A stretch of DNA of 64,000 nt, from positions 5,585,730-5,649,729 of the forward strand of contig CAIIXF020000007.1 in NCBI GenBank assembly GCA_903813345.2, read 5' to 3'. Below the pieces are notes generated by a model. It made no database searches. It was not told the origin of the DNA and worked only from the letters and a program-made list of their open reading frames with translations. Numbering within the stretch: the first letter of the stretch is position 1; each line of letters opens with the position of its first letter. Positions 13,162 to 26,243 of the stretch are shown piece after piece. Origin of the DNA: Owenia fusiformis (taxonomy: Eukaryota > Annelida > Polychaeta > Sabellida > Oweniidae). The translations under genes and the position numbers were made by a program.

Positions 13162-15009
13162 GGTAAGTATGAATTCAAATTTTAAAGATACAAACTACAA
13201 CTCTTGTGAAAAGGGTTATTTTTCCAGTGATTCACATAAAACAGCCTTAATCTCTCAGAGACTCTCATCCTCTCTATTCTCTATTTCTAACATTAATACT
13301 TTACAGTTACTTTACTCTTTTATTCAAAAAGAACACTCAGTTTAGAAAACATGTCCCTGTTAGAGGAAATCTGAATGTAACTGAAGCCCTTTGACATGTT
13401 CGACAGTAAAAATGACTTCCTTATTGATAATGATAAGTTACATTGCTGTTACTCTATCTACTGCAATATCATGTCTGTAAGTTATATATGTAGGAAGAAA
13501 TTGGATGAACATCTTAAGTTGAGGCAGAAGGTAGGAGTACAGAAGAAATTGAATTATTCAAATACAATAATAAAGGCTTGCATAATATGAAACTAACCAT
13601 CTGTTGCTTGTTATAGAAACAACAGTAACTAAATCTGAAAATAAATGAGACAATCTGAACCACAAACAAAACATAGAAAGAGAAATGCTAACAAAACATC
13701 TCAATATTTTATGAATGGTTGAGGATTTAAACATGAATTGGTACATGGTATCAGAACTGTCTGAATTCAATGATACAATGAATCCCCAATACTCTGATGA
13801 TTTGTCAGTTTTGATGCTGATATTAGGCCTTTTACAGAAAAGAATATAATCAACAGCATTGTGATAAGCCAACCACCAAATACCCTGCGTGCAGAGTCTA
13901 GTTATTAACTAGCCTCTGCCTTACCCAGTATGGACTATATTATACAGTTTAGCAGCCTTTTCATTGAAACTGTGATAACTCTCATCATGTCCATGTAAAA
14001 CCATCAAAGATCAGCTCTTGGGAGTAAATAACACAACAGGTGGTCAGCTGAAATCAAAATCCATCTACAGGTATAACATTTCACATATAAATCCTAGCTT
14101 TTGGGCCTAACCTTCAATCAGAGGTATATTCTACCTAATGAAGCATTAACATTGAGCAATAATATAGATTTGCATTAGGACATTTGATGTAACTATTTAA
14201 TGCAACCATATGTAAATACTAAAAAAGATCAAATGTTTAACATTCCATAACAATAACCTGGTTGAAACTACAAAAGTGTAACGATTTGTTACACTTGCAA
14301 AAACAAACACCACCGCTAGTCACAAAAAATGGAAGTATGTCAAAACTTCATCATGATGATTTTAATTCATAAATGGAACAGCGTGATACTTAGAATAAAA
14401 GCAAACATATAGCAGTGTCTTATCTTTTCATATTGTCTTCTCAACTTACAAGCCTTTTTGAGTTCTAAAATGCCTCAAAGCTATAAAACTCCCTTGATTA
14501 TCATCAGCAACGGTTTCATACTTGAAACCCTAAACATGCCCTTGATCTTTAAAAATTTAATTTATTTGCCTTGGCCTTAACAATGCCCTCATACAAAATC
14601 TATAGTTAAGGACACATTTTAGCATGCATACTTCTCAATAATGCTGATAAGATTCCAATAAAAATCAGGTAATAGATTAGTAATCCATAAAGCGCTCATA
14701 TGATATGTTTCCAGTGCAGATTGCATGGTCAGACTGGCTATTGACCAAATAAGTTACACCATTAACATGAAGGCTTAGGTAGGTATTACTCCAAATTGTT
14801 TAACACTTAATATAACAATCTTAAACATACCGGGGAAATATTGGGCCAGAATCCAAAATCAATGTACATTTTCATACTGTATGGTCTATATTTGATGTAA
14901 ACATTTGGAAAGAAAGACACTTCAAACATGTAAAACATCTCATTGACTCTGAGTATACATATTTTCATTTTGATGGTTTATCCTTTTATCTAGCTGCATC
15001 AAATTTAGA
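13162..15009. other. AT-rich DNA, nothing recognised
   Basis: Only a small palindrome AAGTGTAACGATTTGTTACACTT near 14273. The 104-codon minus frame at 13558-13872 has no motif. Confidence 0.5.
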
Positions 15010-15420
15010 GCCATCTACCCTCTTCAAGAGTCCGAGGGAGCTACTCTTTTCGCAAGTGATAGAGAGCTACCCTCTTCAAGCGTGTGAGAGAGTTACTCTT
15101 TTCACAAGTGGTAGAGAGCTACCCTCTTCAAGAGTGTGAGAGAGCTACTCTTTGCAAGTGGTAGAGAGCTACCCTCTTCAAGCATGTGAGAGAGTTACTT
15201 TTTTCACAAATGGTCGAGAGCTACCCTCTTCAAAAGTGCTACTCTTTTGAAGAGTAAGAGGGTGTGTGAGAGAGCTACCCTTTTCAAGAGTGTGAGAGAG
15301 CTACTTTTTTGCAAGTGGTAGAGAGTTACCCTCTCTCAGAGTATGAGAAACCTACTATTTTCACAAGTGGTAGAGAGCTACCCTCTTCCAAAGTGCTAGA
15401 GAGCTACCCTCTTCAATAAG
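15010..15420. repeat. Minisatellite of GAGAGCTACCCTCTTCAAG units
   Basis: About eight units of roughly 50-57 bp alternate GAGAGCTACCCTCTTCAAG with GAGAGAGCTACTCTTTTCAC and AAGTGGTAGAGAGC. AGAGGGTAGC/GCTACCCTCT words are self-complementary between half-units, so it can form hairpins. Confidence 0.9.
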
Positions 15421-18400
15421 AAGCGATTCATCTAAAATGATGTACTTATCTAATTGTTAAAGGCACTTTCACATGTCATAATTATTAATTTAAAAAGTCC
15501 AACTGATTCTCAACATATCTCAATATGATTACTGAAAAGATCTTATTAATTATCAGAGCTAATCTGACCACAGACCACAAACTGGTTCTGAGACATATCT
15601 AAGATGTTAATTCAAAATTATTAAAAGTTCAGGCCACAAAATGATGGTTATAAGATGTCATCACATATAAAAGCAGCTTGACCAGTAAAAATGGAGTCAT
15701 TCTCAATTTGAAAATATTAGGAATATGAAAAATTCTAATCAAGAGGAATAATTTTGATTGGGGGTTCATTCTGACTTAACATTTGCAAAAAAAACACATT
15801 ATAATACTGCATAATTGTTTTATGAATATTAGCTGGTAATACTACATGTATTGCATTTACGCTTTGACTAAAAGGCATATTTCAACAATTTAATATCAAA
15901 ATTTCTTGTATACCCTAAAACCATAAGTCCAGGAAACCACAGTTTAAAAACCAATAATGAGTAATGGTTAGGCTTATTCTTCTACCCAGTGGTCAATGAT
16001 CAGGGCCTTTATAAAGGTCAGTTGTGGTCATAAAGGACAAGTGACCTCCAAATGACCTCTCTGGGTCAATGTTTAGATGATTAAAACCTAAGATCCGGAA
16101 GTGGTCTAAAAAGGGATTAAATGGATCGCATACGCATTGTACTGTATATAATCTTTAGATCTAAAGCACCATCAGGAGCAGGGATTAAGCACTATTCTTA
16201 CTTTAACTACAAATATTGTTCAACATTATATTTCTTTGTATAAATAACTTCGTTAAAAGGAATGAATAATTCTAGCTTTTAACTTTTGTGTTTGAATTGA
16301 ATTCAAACAAAGCAAACAACACAAAAGTAACACCCTTTTATGTTACTAAACCAACTTGCATAAAGTCAAGAATATTTCCCTGGACAAATTAATTATAATT
16401 ATATAATAACTAATTTTTTCCAGAAAAAGAAATTCTTTTTTTGAGATTAGTTAAAAAAATCTGATTGAATATTCTCAAATTACTCACCATGCTTTGAATT
16501 ATTGTTTTTAAATTAACTGATAACGGATTCTTCTGAAATATCACCAAATTACACAAGTCCACCACACAAGGCAATATTCAGGAAAAATAAGAGAACACTT
16601 TGTATTACATAACCCACTGACAAGTGTGTCATTCCTAATGGGATGACTTCCCTATCATTAACATAATCATGTATGGGATAATGTCAGCCCCCTATGGGAT
16701 ATTGCTCCTCCTATCTTTGACCTAACAAAGGACACTTCAAGAACTGACCTAAACTGTACTGAACATGAGTTCAATACATACCACAGGAAGATACTATAAC
16801 ATTGACATACTATTCAATTACTTTGATGATAGCTAATAATAAATATACAAATAACCACATGTATTACCACATTTAGGAGCTTGTATATTGCGGTTTGAAC
16901 TCCACATTCAAAATTAACCTCCACCTGATAGCTCATAACAATGTTCATTATAATAAACTCCATACCAGATGAGTGGACCTGTACTGTTAAACTTATAACA
17001 ACAAAATGAAGAAATTCCAGACATACCTTGCGTTTACACTCTGTTATAAAATCCAAAGTATGATACTGTGTATGATCTTGTCCAGGGTAACTTTCTTCAA
17101 AGTTATTGCATGAAGGCTACCAGGCCAAACTGCATAGACTAGTAAAATATGAGAGGCATGTATGGTGTGTACAATCCAATCCAATACAACTAGTCCTCTC
17201 CTTAAGTAAGCTTACATAACAATTGGATGTTCCAATCAATAATGTTTACAATATAAGTTAAGTAGGTCCAAACTCTGCTTAAAAATATGTAGAAACTTTA
17301 AGCAAGCTCATACCCAGTTAGAAGTGACAAACTACACAACCACTATCCTAATGATGACGCTTATAGCAGAATAGTTTAGACAGGGACAAAGACAGACCTT
17401 GTCATTTATTATTTCAATTCGCTCATTTATTCAAAAATTCCACAAGAAATCCGCCAAAACATACAAATTAAAGACTACATTAATGAGTCAAAACTCCTCT
17501 AAAGTTAATGAGAATCATCTCTTTAGCCAGGACATAATATTTGTAATAAAAACACTAGATATGTTAGTGATATTTATTTACAAGGGTGATCCCAACATTT
17601 GGTATTATATAAGATGCACCCAGGCAGTCCCTGCTAACTATTCAGAGATATGTGGGAAAATGGGCCCCTTGTATTGAATTTCATTGAAGCTAGCAGGGCA
17701 GAATTGAGTACAATGGATGAATGGGGTCAGTCTCTCCTCCCTAAGAGAGACCTTTACCCCTTATAGAATAGCTTATAAAAGCAGGCAAGTTGTTTACGCA
17801 TTTCCTTTGAGAAAAGAGAGAAATTACAAGAAAAATCAACAGATACCATCTCCAGTGATGAATTTAATATGAGGCTAGTTTCTTTCAAAGAAATGTGGAA
17901 GTAAATAATTTTAAGAAAAGTTTTTAGTAGAGTATATTTGAAGAGTTTTCACTGTAATTGTTGTAGACTGATGACAGAATATCCCATTAAAAGTCTAATA
18001 GGTGACACACATTTTAAACACCCAACCTTAAAGGCTATTGCTATAGCTTGAAAACATCTTAAAGGCTATTGCTTAATAACTGCCCCACGGTTTAAAACTC
18101 CAATAATAAACATCAATGGAAGCTTTCATTCGAGATGACTACAATCTCATCATTGTAACAAGGCATTAACATGCAAAATGTCATCACCTGCCATTTGTTA
18201 CAAACACTGAATGCCAACCACCGAACACCAACCACTGAATACCGATCAAAATCAATGATAAAAAATTGGAGCTCAGTCTGATCGATATCATATTTTTTTA
18301 TTGCAAAATTTAAGGTGACCACCAAGCAATTTCCCCATTTGCCCAAAACCTAATCAGATCTTGGCAACAGTCATTCATATGTAAAAATTTCAAGTTGAAC

Positions 18401-18734
18401 AGAAAAGCACTTCTCTGGAATTTTGATGACAATGTTTATATGATGCCTGCCTGCCTGCAAGCACACTCATCTACTCAGCACTACAAACATACATCTGTAA
18501 AATTTTTAAGTTGAATCGGTAATTTTCATGGAATGAAAATGAAATCTTTTCTTAAATTCAAAATAGCCACTATGTATTTAATTAAGCATGTCCTATTCCT
18601 AGTCCAATCTAGGCACTGGTCTGCTTTTGGATCTGTAACATTTTTTATTTTGACAGACAAGCATTTTTCCAGGAAAATTGTTGACAAAATTTATGTACAC
18701 CCATCTGCCAATCAGCCTAAGATGTAGCCTTGAA
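15421..18734. other. AT-rich DNA with half a CACCAC-family repeat
   Basis: The 5' half of the dispersed repeat lies at about 18160-18275 (GGCATTAACATGCAAAATGTC). The 92-codon frame at 17399-17677 lacks recognised motifs. Confidence 0.5.
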
Positions 18735-19040
18735 ACCTGATATTATATTATATATTACAGTTACACATACATGACATGACAACCACAACTCATGTTGTAT
18801 GAAATAAATTTGGCAATGGAGCTATACTTTTTGAATTAATGAAGCACAAAGTGGGCATTCTGTCCCTTTTCGCTCAAACTCTAGTCGCGAATACTTTTTT
18901 TTGCAAATTCGAGGATTCCTAAAAGCCGAACCAACAGAGCTACAACCCTGATATTGCACATACCTTACAACCACATGTCCACCTAATCTTGTGTGAAATA
19001 TCATTGGCAATATAGCTATACTTTTTGAATTAAAGGTTGA
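18735..19040. repeat. Tandem duplication of about 209 bp
   Basis: GGCAATGGAGCTATACTTTT at 18812 recurs as GGCAATATAGCTATACTTTT at about 19004. Preceding text is also alike (ACAACCACA...TTGTGTGAAATA). No coding sequence. Confidence 0.65.
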
Positions 19041-19319
19041 ATGAATAGTGCAGAGACATATCCAACGATCATGGATCTAGTGTCAAAATATATCGAAGTT
19101 TGGATACTTTCAGCAAATTACATCAAGGCAAACATTTACTTTCATTAGCTATAAAGCAAATCACCGGACGTACCGTATTTCTGTTGATATTCACAATCAA
19201 ATCAATCAAAATCCCGGGAATCTTCTCCCGAAACCATATAACTTAGACAGAAAAAATGCTCACTAACTTTTTAATGAGTTCACGGTGAAATTGACATCGG
19301 ATTCCGGCCTGTTTTCACC

Positions 19320-20294
19320 TACACAGGCAAATTACATCGGACCCCGTACAAGCCCGTACGGAGCTCGTTGTGTTAACAGACCCTGTACAACCTCGTACGG
19401 GCCTCGTTACGAGTCTCGTAATAGCTCGTAATTTTCGACCCCCGTACTTGACCGTACGGTGCCCGTAACGAGCCCCGCAATAAATCGTAATTTTCGATCC
19501 CCGTACTTGCTCGTACGGTGCCTGTTACGAGGCCCGTAATAGCTCGTAATTTTCGAGCCTTGTACTTGCCTGTGCGATGCCCGGAACAAGGCCCGTAATG
19601 GCTTGTCATTTTCAAGCACTGTACTTGCCCGTAGGGGGCTCGTAACAATGCTCGTAATTGCTCGTTTATTTTGATGAACACCTTTTGATCGATGAAATAA
19701 AATACAGCATACTTGAGAAATGACATTTCAATTATATCTAATTATAAATTAATATGTCTTCAATAATTTCAAAATATTCGCATGTCTGTATCAACCTGAT
19801 AAACAGTATAAAAGCTAGGAAACAAATTAAACAGGAGGGTTACCAATAGGAGACACCATATTTCTCTACAAGTAAAGTACATGCATATAAAACCATTTGC
19901 GTGCGGTATTTGTATAAATGGAAATGTGATGTAAAGAAATGTTATTGTTATCGAACGTGTGAATATAAACAACAAACTGAAATGATGAAACATACGCAGC
20001 ATGGTCTGGATAGATATGTGAATCATGATGTAGCATGACTGCAATCAACTTTTTTTTCGGAGTTCGATAACGGGCCTTGTACGAGCTCATACTGGCCTCG
20101 AAATTACGAGCCTCGTACATGCTCGTACGGGCCTCGAAAACAACAATTACGACCATCGTACGAGCTCGCACGAGCCTCGAAAACGAGATTCGTACGAGCC
20201 CGTACGAGGATGGTGCTCCTTTTAGCCCGTAATGACTCGTAATTCTCGAGGCTCGTACGAGCTCGTACGGAGTCCGATGTAATTTGCCTGTGTA
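19320..20294. mobile_element. CGTAC word-array element, TA-flanked
   Basis: Ends CACAGGCAAATTACATCGGA on both sides in inverse orientation, each next to a TA (19319-19320, 20293-20294). From there inward both arms are tandem or shuffled copies of TCGTACGAGCTCGTACGG and GCCCGTAATAGCTCGTAATT. The centre (about 19680-20050) is plain AT-rich DNA. Open frames of about 100 codons with repeated RAPYGQV or ARTS strings are by-products of the array. Confidence 0.88.
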
Positions 20295-21653
20295 ACGTTC
20301 TATCCAACATTCTGTTTGCTATAGACCATGCATGTGTCAAGAAGACCTTGAATATAGGTAGATTTGAGGTGTTTTAGTCTTCTAGTTTTTTGTTTTTCAT
20401 TGTTTGTGGGCCAGAATAACTGCAAGAGAATTGCCAGTAATAGACCACGATGGCAGTTATATCTTGTACCATGCATATAGTTATATCAGACAACCGAGGG
20501 TCAGCAAAGCATTGACATGGTTATACTGTTTAAATATGCGGTTTTATTTAACCTCAGCTGCAGTAAGAATCTTAAATCGTACGCGTAAAAAACGTAAACT
20601 AATAACAATTACATGGTGAGTCAAAATGCCAATTTGCGTCAATCTTAACTTGTGTAGGTGATATAATAAGCAATAATTGTGATGATAAATGCTCATAGAG
20701 GATTTGTTAGCATTTCTGACATGAGAAATTTGTTACCTGCCCAAAAAAGCATATAGGCTGAAGGAATATAGAAAAATATAAGTCTTCTAAACTAGTACCA
20801 ACCATTAAAACAGGCCTGAACAGGCGGAAATAATATACAGATACAGCACTTTGAAAAAATATTGATAAAAGTGATAAAATTCATCTATAATTTTCAGGAG
20901 GCTATGTAGCTACTTCTTATTGGTGATTTTGTACCCATTTTTTTTTAGTACATCTGCATGTACTCAGAAGCTATCCCAGAAAATTTGAAGGAGACATCTG
21001 TAGTAACTTTCGAGAAAAGTGACGGACGTAGGTACAGATAGACTAACAGACAGACATGCAGAGACTGAAAATGGCAACACAGTATGTGGTTAAAGACATA
21101 AAAATTCTTATTTCCTGATAGGGAATTGTATATGGGTTTTATACACTGGTCAGTATGATATTTCCAAGCTCAGTCCCCCTGACTCTCAGTTAATAATATA
21201 TTACTGTGTATTTTGCTCTTGTTTTTAATCAAAACAAAAGGTTTTAGTATCAATGAAAGATACAAAATGAGGTGATAATTACGTAATACTTAGTAGTATG
21301 TGCTATATGAATTAACTTATACATTATTTAACTCTTCATTTATACATGTACAGCTGTCATTGAACATTGTCCTCATTTTCTGACAAGAAAGTTCATTGGC
21401 CACCATACAATATTTGGTACCTGGAGCCAATACTTACACAATATATTATATCACCTTACCAGTCTAGTTGTATATTGATTGTTTGACACGCCAAAATTAT
21501 AACTTTATAACTTATCAAACAAATACAGCTTTGAATGTTTTTTATTACTTATTCCAATTTTGAAATTGTTATTCTAGATGCTATAGATCTCACATAACTA
21601 GTATGCAACACTTCTTCTTCACTTAATCTGTTAATAGTGTTCAGATCAGTATA
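20295..21653. other. AT-rich DNA, nothing recognised
   Basis: Short (ACAGAC)-like stretch near 21030; otherwise plain. Confidence 0.5.
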
Positions 21654-21655
21654 TA

Positions 21656-21899
21656 CAGGGTGGGCTAAAAAAAACAATACCCAAGTTAAAATTATATATC
21701 ATTTCAAAGATTAATCATTTCCCAACAAAATGACACCATTCAATTATAATTAAAAAACCTTTGTTTTCTCGTGGAGTTGGGGACTAAATTTGACACCAGG
21801 GGTGCCATGGGTGACCAAAAATCAAAAAATTCCAAAATTTCCCTCCATATTGCAGTCACAGCTGCACTCAATATGCTTGACTGTTTTTAGCCCACCCTG
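21656..21899. mobile_element. 244-bp MITE with CAGGGTGGGCTAAAAA ends and TA duplication
   Basis: CAGGGTGGGCTAAAAA at the left and its inverse at the right, with TA on both sides (21654-21655, 21900-21901). Size, ends and target fit a Tc1/mariner-type MITE. Interior not coding. Confidence 0.88.
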
Positions 21900-22273
21900 T
21901 AGAGGTTATTGAATGGAAGGGGAACATATGAATTTTATTCAATGGAACATTTGAATTTTATTCAATGAGACATTTTAATGTTTGAAAGCCCCAGTGTAAG
22001 GAAGGGAAGGAGGAGATTGGGGAGGAAGGGGGGGGGGGTGGTTATTTGAGAAAAATATATCAATCATATGCATATAACCTCTAGTGAAAAGGCTCTGACA
22101 AGCTGAACAGTTATGTAACACCACATAGATAGTTTCTAAATTAGTAGAACTTAAATCAGACTGTTTACAAGTACATTTATTTTAGGTAACTAATTGCAAC
22201 ACTTATCTTAGTTTTACCCCAAATCAGGTGAATTATGACAACAGCCAAATGCAAACAGCCTGGAGCACCCTAA

Positions 22274-22767
22274 AGCCCGGTATACACCAATGGGGCAAGT
22301 TGGGACCTCCATAGACTTAACATTGCGTGGGACCTTTTGGGATTTTGCCCCATGAAGTCCGTGGGACTCCATGGGACTCCGTGGGATTTTGCCCCATCGA
22401 GTCCCACGAGGTCCCATGAAGTCCCACTTGGGACTCGGTGGGACTCGATGGGGCAAGATGGGGCAAAATCCCACGAAGTCCCATGGAGTCCCATCGAGAA
22501 TGAATATGTTCATTCTTTCCATGGGGCATCGTGGGATTTTCGATTATATGACGTGTTGTGTGAAGCCCGACATACACCAATGGGGCACGGTGGGATTTGA
22601 TGGGACTCCATGGGGCTTGATGGGACTCCATATGGGGCACAATGGGGCAAAGTCATCAAAGTCCCATGGGACTTCGTGGGATTCGATGGGGCAAATTGGG
22701 ATTCGATGGGGCAAGATGGGACTCGATGGGGCAAGTGGGATTTTGCCCCATTGGTGTATACTGGGCT
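22274..22767. mobile_element. ATGGGGCAAAATCCCA word-array element with TAA duplication
   Basis: Ends AGCCCGGTATACACCAATGG and, inverted, AGCCCAGTATACACCAATGG, with TAA on both sides (22271-22273, 22768-22770), the 3-bp type used by PIF/Harbinger elements. The interior is built from GTGGGATTTTGCCCCAT, GGACTCCATGGGGC and similar words on both strands. An internal copy of the end occurs at about 22563 (AAGCCCGACATACACCAATG). Open frames on both strands (MGLHGTPWDF-like repeats) follow from the palindromic words and are not proteins. Confidence 0.82.
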
Positions 22768-22770
22768 TAA

Positions 22771-23550
22771 GCAGAAAATGCTTGGTGCAGATATTATGCG
22801 TATGTGGTCTGAAACCAATAGTCATTTATTAAGAATAAGAAGCCCCCCCCACAAAGTTGGCGGAGCCATTCGTTCAATGGACTGGAGTTTGATCAGTCAG
22901 TCACGTTCCCAAAAGTCCGCCATTATTACCTTATATGGCAAATTATCAAGGCAACGATCACTATGTCATATGTTGTGATTGTGATGATGATATGACATAT
23001 CACCCTAAACTATGACATCGATCACATGTTGCCCCATCACAAATAAAACAAACTAAAAAGCTAAATATCATCACTGTTGAATCGTTGATTCCAAGTTGTG
23101 ACGTCATTGACATGTTACCTATCCAAACAACAACAAAACAAGCATTTAGTTATGTTCATTGACTTTCTCTGTGGTGTTTTCATAAAAAGTGGATCAGTTT
23201 TCTAATTGACATTTTCACAAGATTATCATGTTAATTTGAATTTATGATATTTTTTTTAACTAAGCAGTATTGGGTATTCAATTATATTCTTATGTAGATG
23301 AAAACTTTATAATTGCAAATGCATCATCCTGAGTTTAAGGGATAGCTGTTCCCAGTAAAGTCCCTGTAGAAGTTGAATATAGATGCAGGTGACTATTGGT
23401 TCAATAAAAATGAAGAACTTTGCAAAATCCGTAAAAATGGCCTGTATGAAGACTGAATAAGAGGAAATGATATATTTCTATTCAATCTTGGGATTACAAG
23501 AGATAGAAATTACTTGAGAAAGTTTTGAATAAAATTGTCTCAATTTTTAG
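22771..23550. other. AT-rich DNA, nothing recognised
   Basis: No repeat or exon supported between the Harbinger-like element and element B. Confidence 0.5.
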
Positions 23551-23876
23551 CAGTTATGTCCCTATCATTGAATATATGCCTAAGGTCTGTCACCAATATA
23601 GCCCGAGTTTGCGAGGGTTATATTACGACAGACCGAAGGCATATATTCAATGATACGGACATAACTGTTGTATTACATACTTTTATATCATGGCTACGTT
23701 ATATCAATGACGCCACGTGTCTGTGTGCGAGTGAAATTAGGAGGAAATGAAACATGACGTTCCGATGATGTCATAAGATTGTCATGGTAAAAGGTTTGGC
23801 GGCTATCCAGGAATATATAGCCGACCTTCAGCTCCATTGACTTCAATACAAATGCTTCGCTTGGTATGAAATACTT
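23551..23876. mobile_element. Hairpin-headed element B, head-to-tail with A2
   Basis: Hairpin CAGTTATGTCCCTATCATTG...CAATGATACGGACATAACTG with loop region AGCCCGAGTTTGCGAGGG, then GTATTACATAC. The far end is CATTGACTTCAATACAAATG followed by CTTCGCTTGGTATGAAATAC. Relative to A1/A2 it is a diverged relative with the same plan and the same 3' motif (CATTGACTTCCATACAAATG). Its end fuses directly into A2. Confidence 0.72.
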
Positions 23877-26243
23877 AGAGGTTATGTCACTATGACGTGA
23901 AACATGCCTGAGTTCTCCCAATATAGGCCGACCTTGGGAGGCTCTATATTTGGGCAAGAACGAAGGCATATTTCACGTCATAGTGACATAACTGATGTAT
24001 TACATGCCTGTGTTCCCATGGTTACTTTGTATCAATGACGTGACGTCATGATATTATCATGGTTATTAAAGAAATCTAATATCAAAACGAGGTAAGCGGG
24101 CTATATCGGGGTAATCGGGCAATATCGGTGGATATAGCTCGCTAACTTTCCCATTGACTTCCATACAAATGCTTCGCTACCATGTTGAAATGGACCATGG
24201 CCATACCATGGTATACCATGGTATGACCATGGTATACCATGGTATATGGCCATGAAATGCAATGAAATACCATGGTAATACCATGGCCGATCATGAACGT
24301 TAAATGGCACCATTGCATTTCATTGTTAACAGTGCGTTTTTAACAAGGAGTTTTCCATTGAAAAAATACTGCCGTTTCGCAGTATTTCATGGTCAGAAAC
24401 CATCAAATGCAATGATATCATGGTCAAGTTCTCGGCCATGATATCATTGCATTTGATGGTTTCTTGACCATGATATCATTGCATTTGATGGTTTCTGACT
24501 ATGAAATACTGTGAAACGGCAGTATTTTTTCAATGGGAAACTGCATGTTAAAAAAACGCTCCTGACCATGAAATGCAATGGTGCCATTTAACGATCATGA
24601 TATACCATGGTATACCATGGTCAATTAACATGTAATTTTGTATCTAAAAAATACCACCGTTTCACAGTATTTCATGGTCAAATACCATAAAATGCAGTGA
24701 TATCATGGTCTAGACATTAAACCATGATATGCAATGGAGCCATTTAATTATCACGATCTACCATGGTATACTGTGGAAACTATACTTTAAATTTTGCATT
24801 TAAAAATACTGCTATTTTGCAGTATTTCATGGTTCCAAACCATCAAATGCAACGAAGTACAGTCAAGATGTTTAATCGAAGACTGGAGGTTTGACTTACA
24901 GACTATTAAGTTGATCTCCTATTTAACTGACAACAGTCAAATAAAAGTAAAGCATATTTGTTTAACAAAAAAAAATTGTTTCTAGGGTTATTAACTTAAT
25001 TATTCATAATAGAAATTAATTTATTAAATAAAGGAACAAAAGTATATAAAGTTGTGATTTTGATGAATATCAGAATCACTAATTATAATAAGTTGGATAT
25101 CTAATCAACATTTATTAATAAAGATATTTCATGTAAAAAATACTTTTTGAACATGGCCTTTCATTGTATTTCACTGCATTGCAAGAAAGACCATTGCATT
25201 TCATTGCATATCATGATCAATCATTGTATTTCATTGCATTTCATGGTTAAACGTGGTATTTCATTGCATTTCATGATCCATTTCAACTCTGACCAATTTT
25301 AGACTTGAGACTCTTGTAGAGTTCTTTTTAGCAATGAAATACCATGGTATAACCATGGTATTTGATGGTCAGGTTTGACAATGAAATGCTATGAAATACA
25401 ATCAACCACGAAATGCAATGATATGCCGTGATAAATGATAGTTATGATTATGGCAATGAAATACCATGGTGTGACCATAGTATTTGATGGTCAGGTTTGA
25501 CAGTAAAATGCCATGAAATACCACCAACCATGAAATGCAATGATAAAACCATGATAAATGAGAGTTTTGATTTTGGCAATGAAATGACTTGGTATGACCA
25601 TGGTAATTGATTGTCACACGGTACAATGAAATGCCATGAAATGTCATCAACCATGATATACAATGGTAAATGATGGTCAGGTACATAACAATAAAATATC
25701 GTGGTATGACCATGACATTTGATTGTCAAATTGTACAATGAAATACCATCAACCATGATATACAATGGTAACACCATGATAAATGATGGTCAGGAACATG
25801 GCAATGAAATACCATGGTATGACCATGGTATTTGATTGTCACATCTTATAATGAAATGCCATCAACCATGATATACCATGGTAAATTATGGTCAGGAACA
25901 TGGCATTGAAATACCATGGTATTTGATTGTCACATCTTACAATGAAATGCCATGAAATGCAATCAACCATGATATACCATGGTAATACCATGGTAAATGA
26001 TGGTCAGGAACATGGCAATGAAATACCATGGTATTTGATGGCAAACTTTGGACATGAAATACCATAAAACATGGTATAACTTGATATACCATGGTATACC
26101 ATGGTCAAAAATTGACCAAAAAAACATCATTGCCACCATGGTCAGAGTTGATGGTAATTTCATTGCCGATCATGATAGACCATGGTAAACCATGGCATAC
26201 CATGGTATCATGGTTTACGTTTAAACATGGTAGGTATGTAATA
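23877..26243. mobile_element. Hairpin-headed element A2, split by the CATGG element
   Basis: Nearly identical to A1 from ATACTTAGAGGTTATGTC through AATGCTTCGCTA at 24179. The remaining GGTATGTAATAC continues at 26233, after a 2051-bp insertion. A1 provides the unoccupied site (GCTTCGCTAGGTATGTAATAC). Confidence 0.85.
24180..26230. mobile_element. 2051-bp CATGG element with TA duplication
   Basis: Inserted in A2 with TA on both sides (24178-24179 and 26231-26232); the uninterrupted copy at 3823 has one TA. Ends are CCATGTTGAAATGG and, inverted, CCATGTTTAAACGT. The interior has no coding sequence. It is a mosaic of ATACCATGGTAT, GAAATGCAATG and ATGATGGTCAGG words. It includes a large palindrome (about 24346-24541, AATACTGCCGTTTC arms) and about seven direct units of 105-122 bp (25333-26060). 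Probably a non-autonomous DNA transposon; family uncertain (TA target suggests Tc1/mariner-like). Confidence 0.88.

Noticed and set aside
19373-20340. Frames of 70-117 codons with repeated RAPYGQV and ARTS strings
   Set aside because: Artefact of the CGTACGAG array in a TA-flanked element.
22214-22978. Overlapping open frames of 74-153 codons with MGLHGTPWDF-type repeats on both strands
   Set aside because: They follow from self-complementary ATGGGGCAAAATCCCA words whose length happens to keep frames open; frames exist on both strands at once and have no conserved domain.
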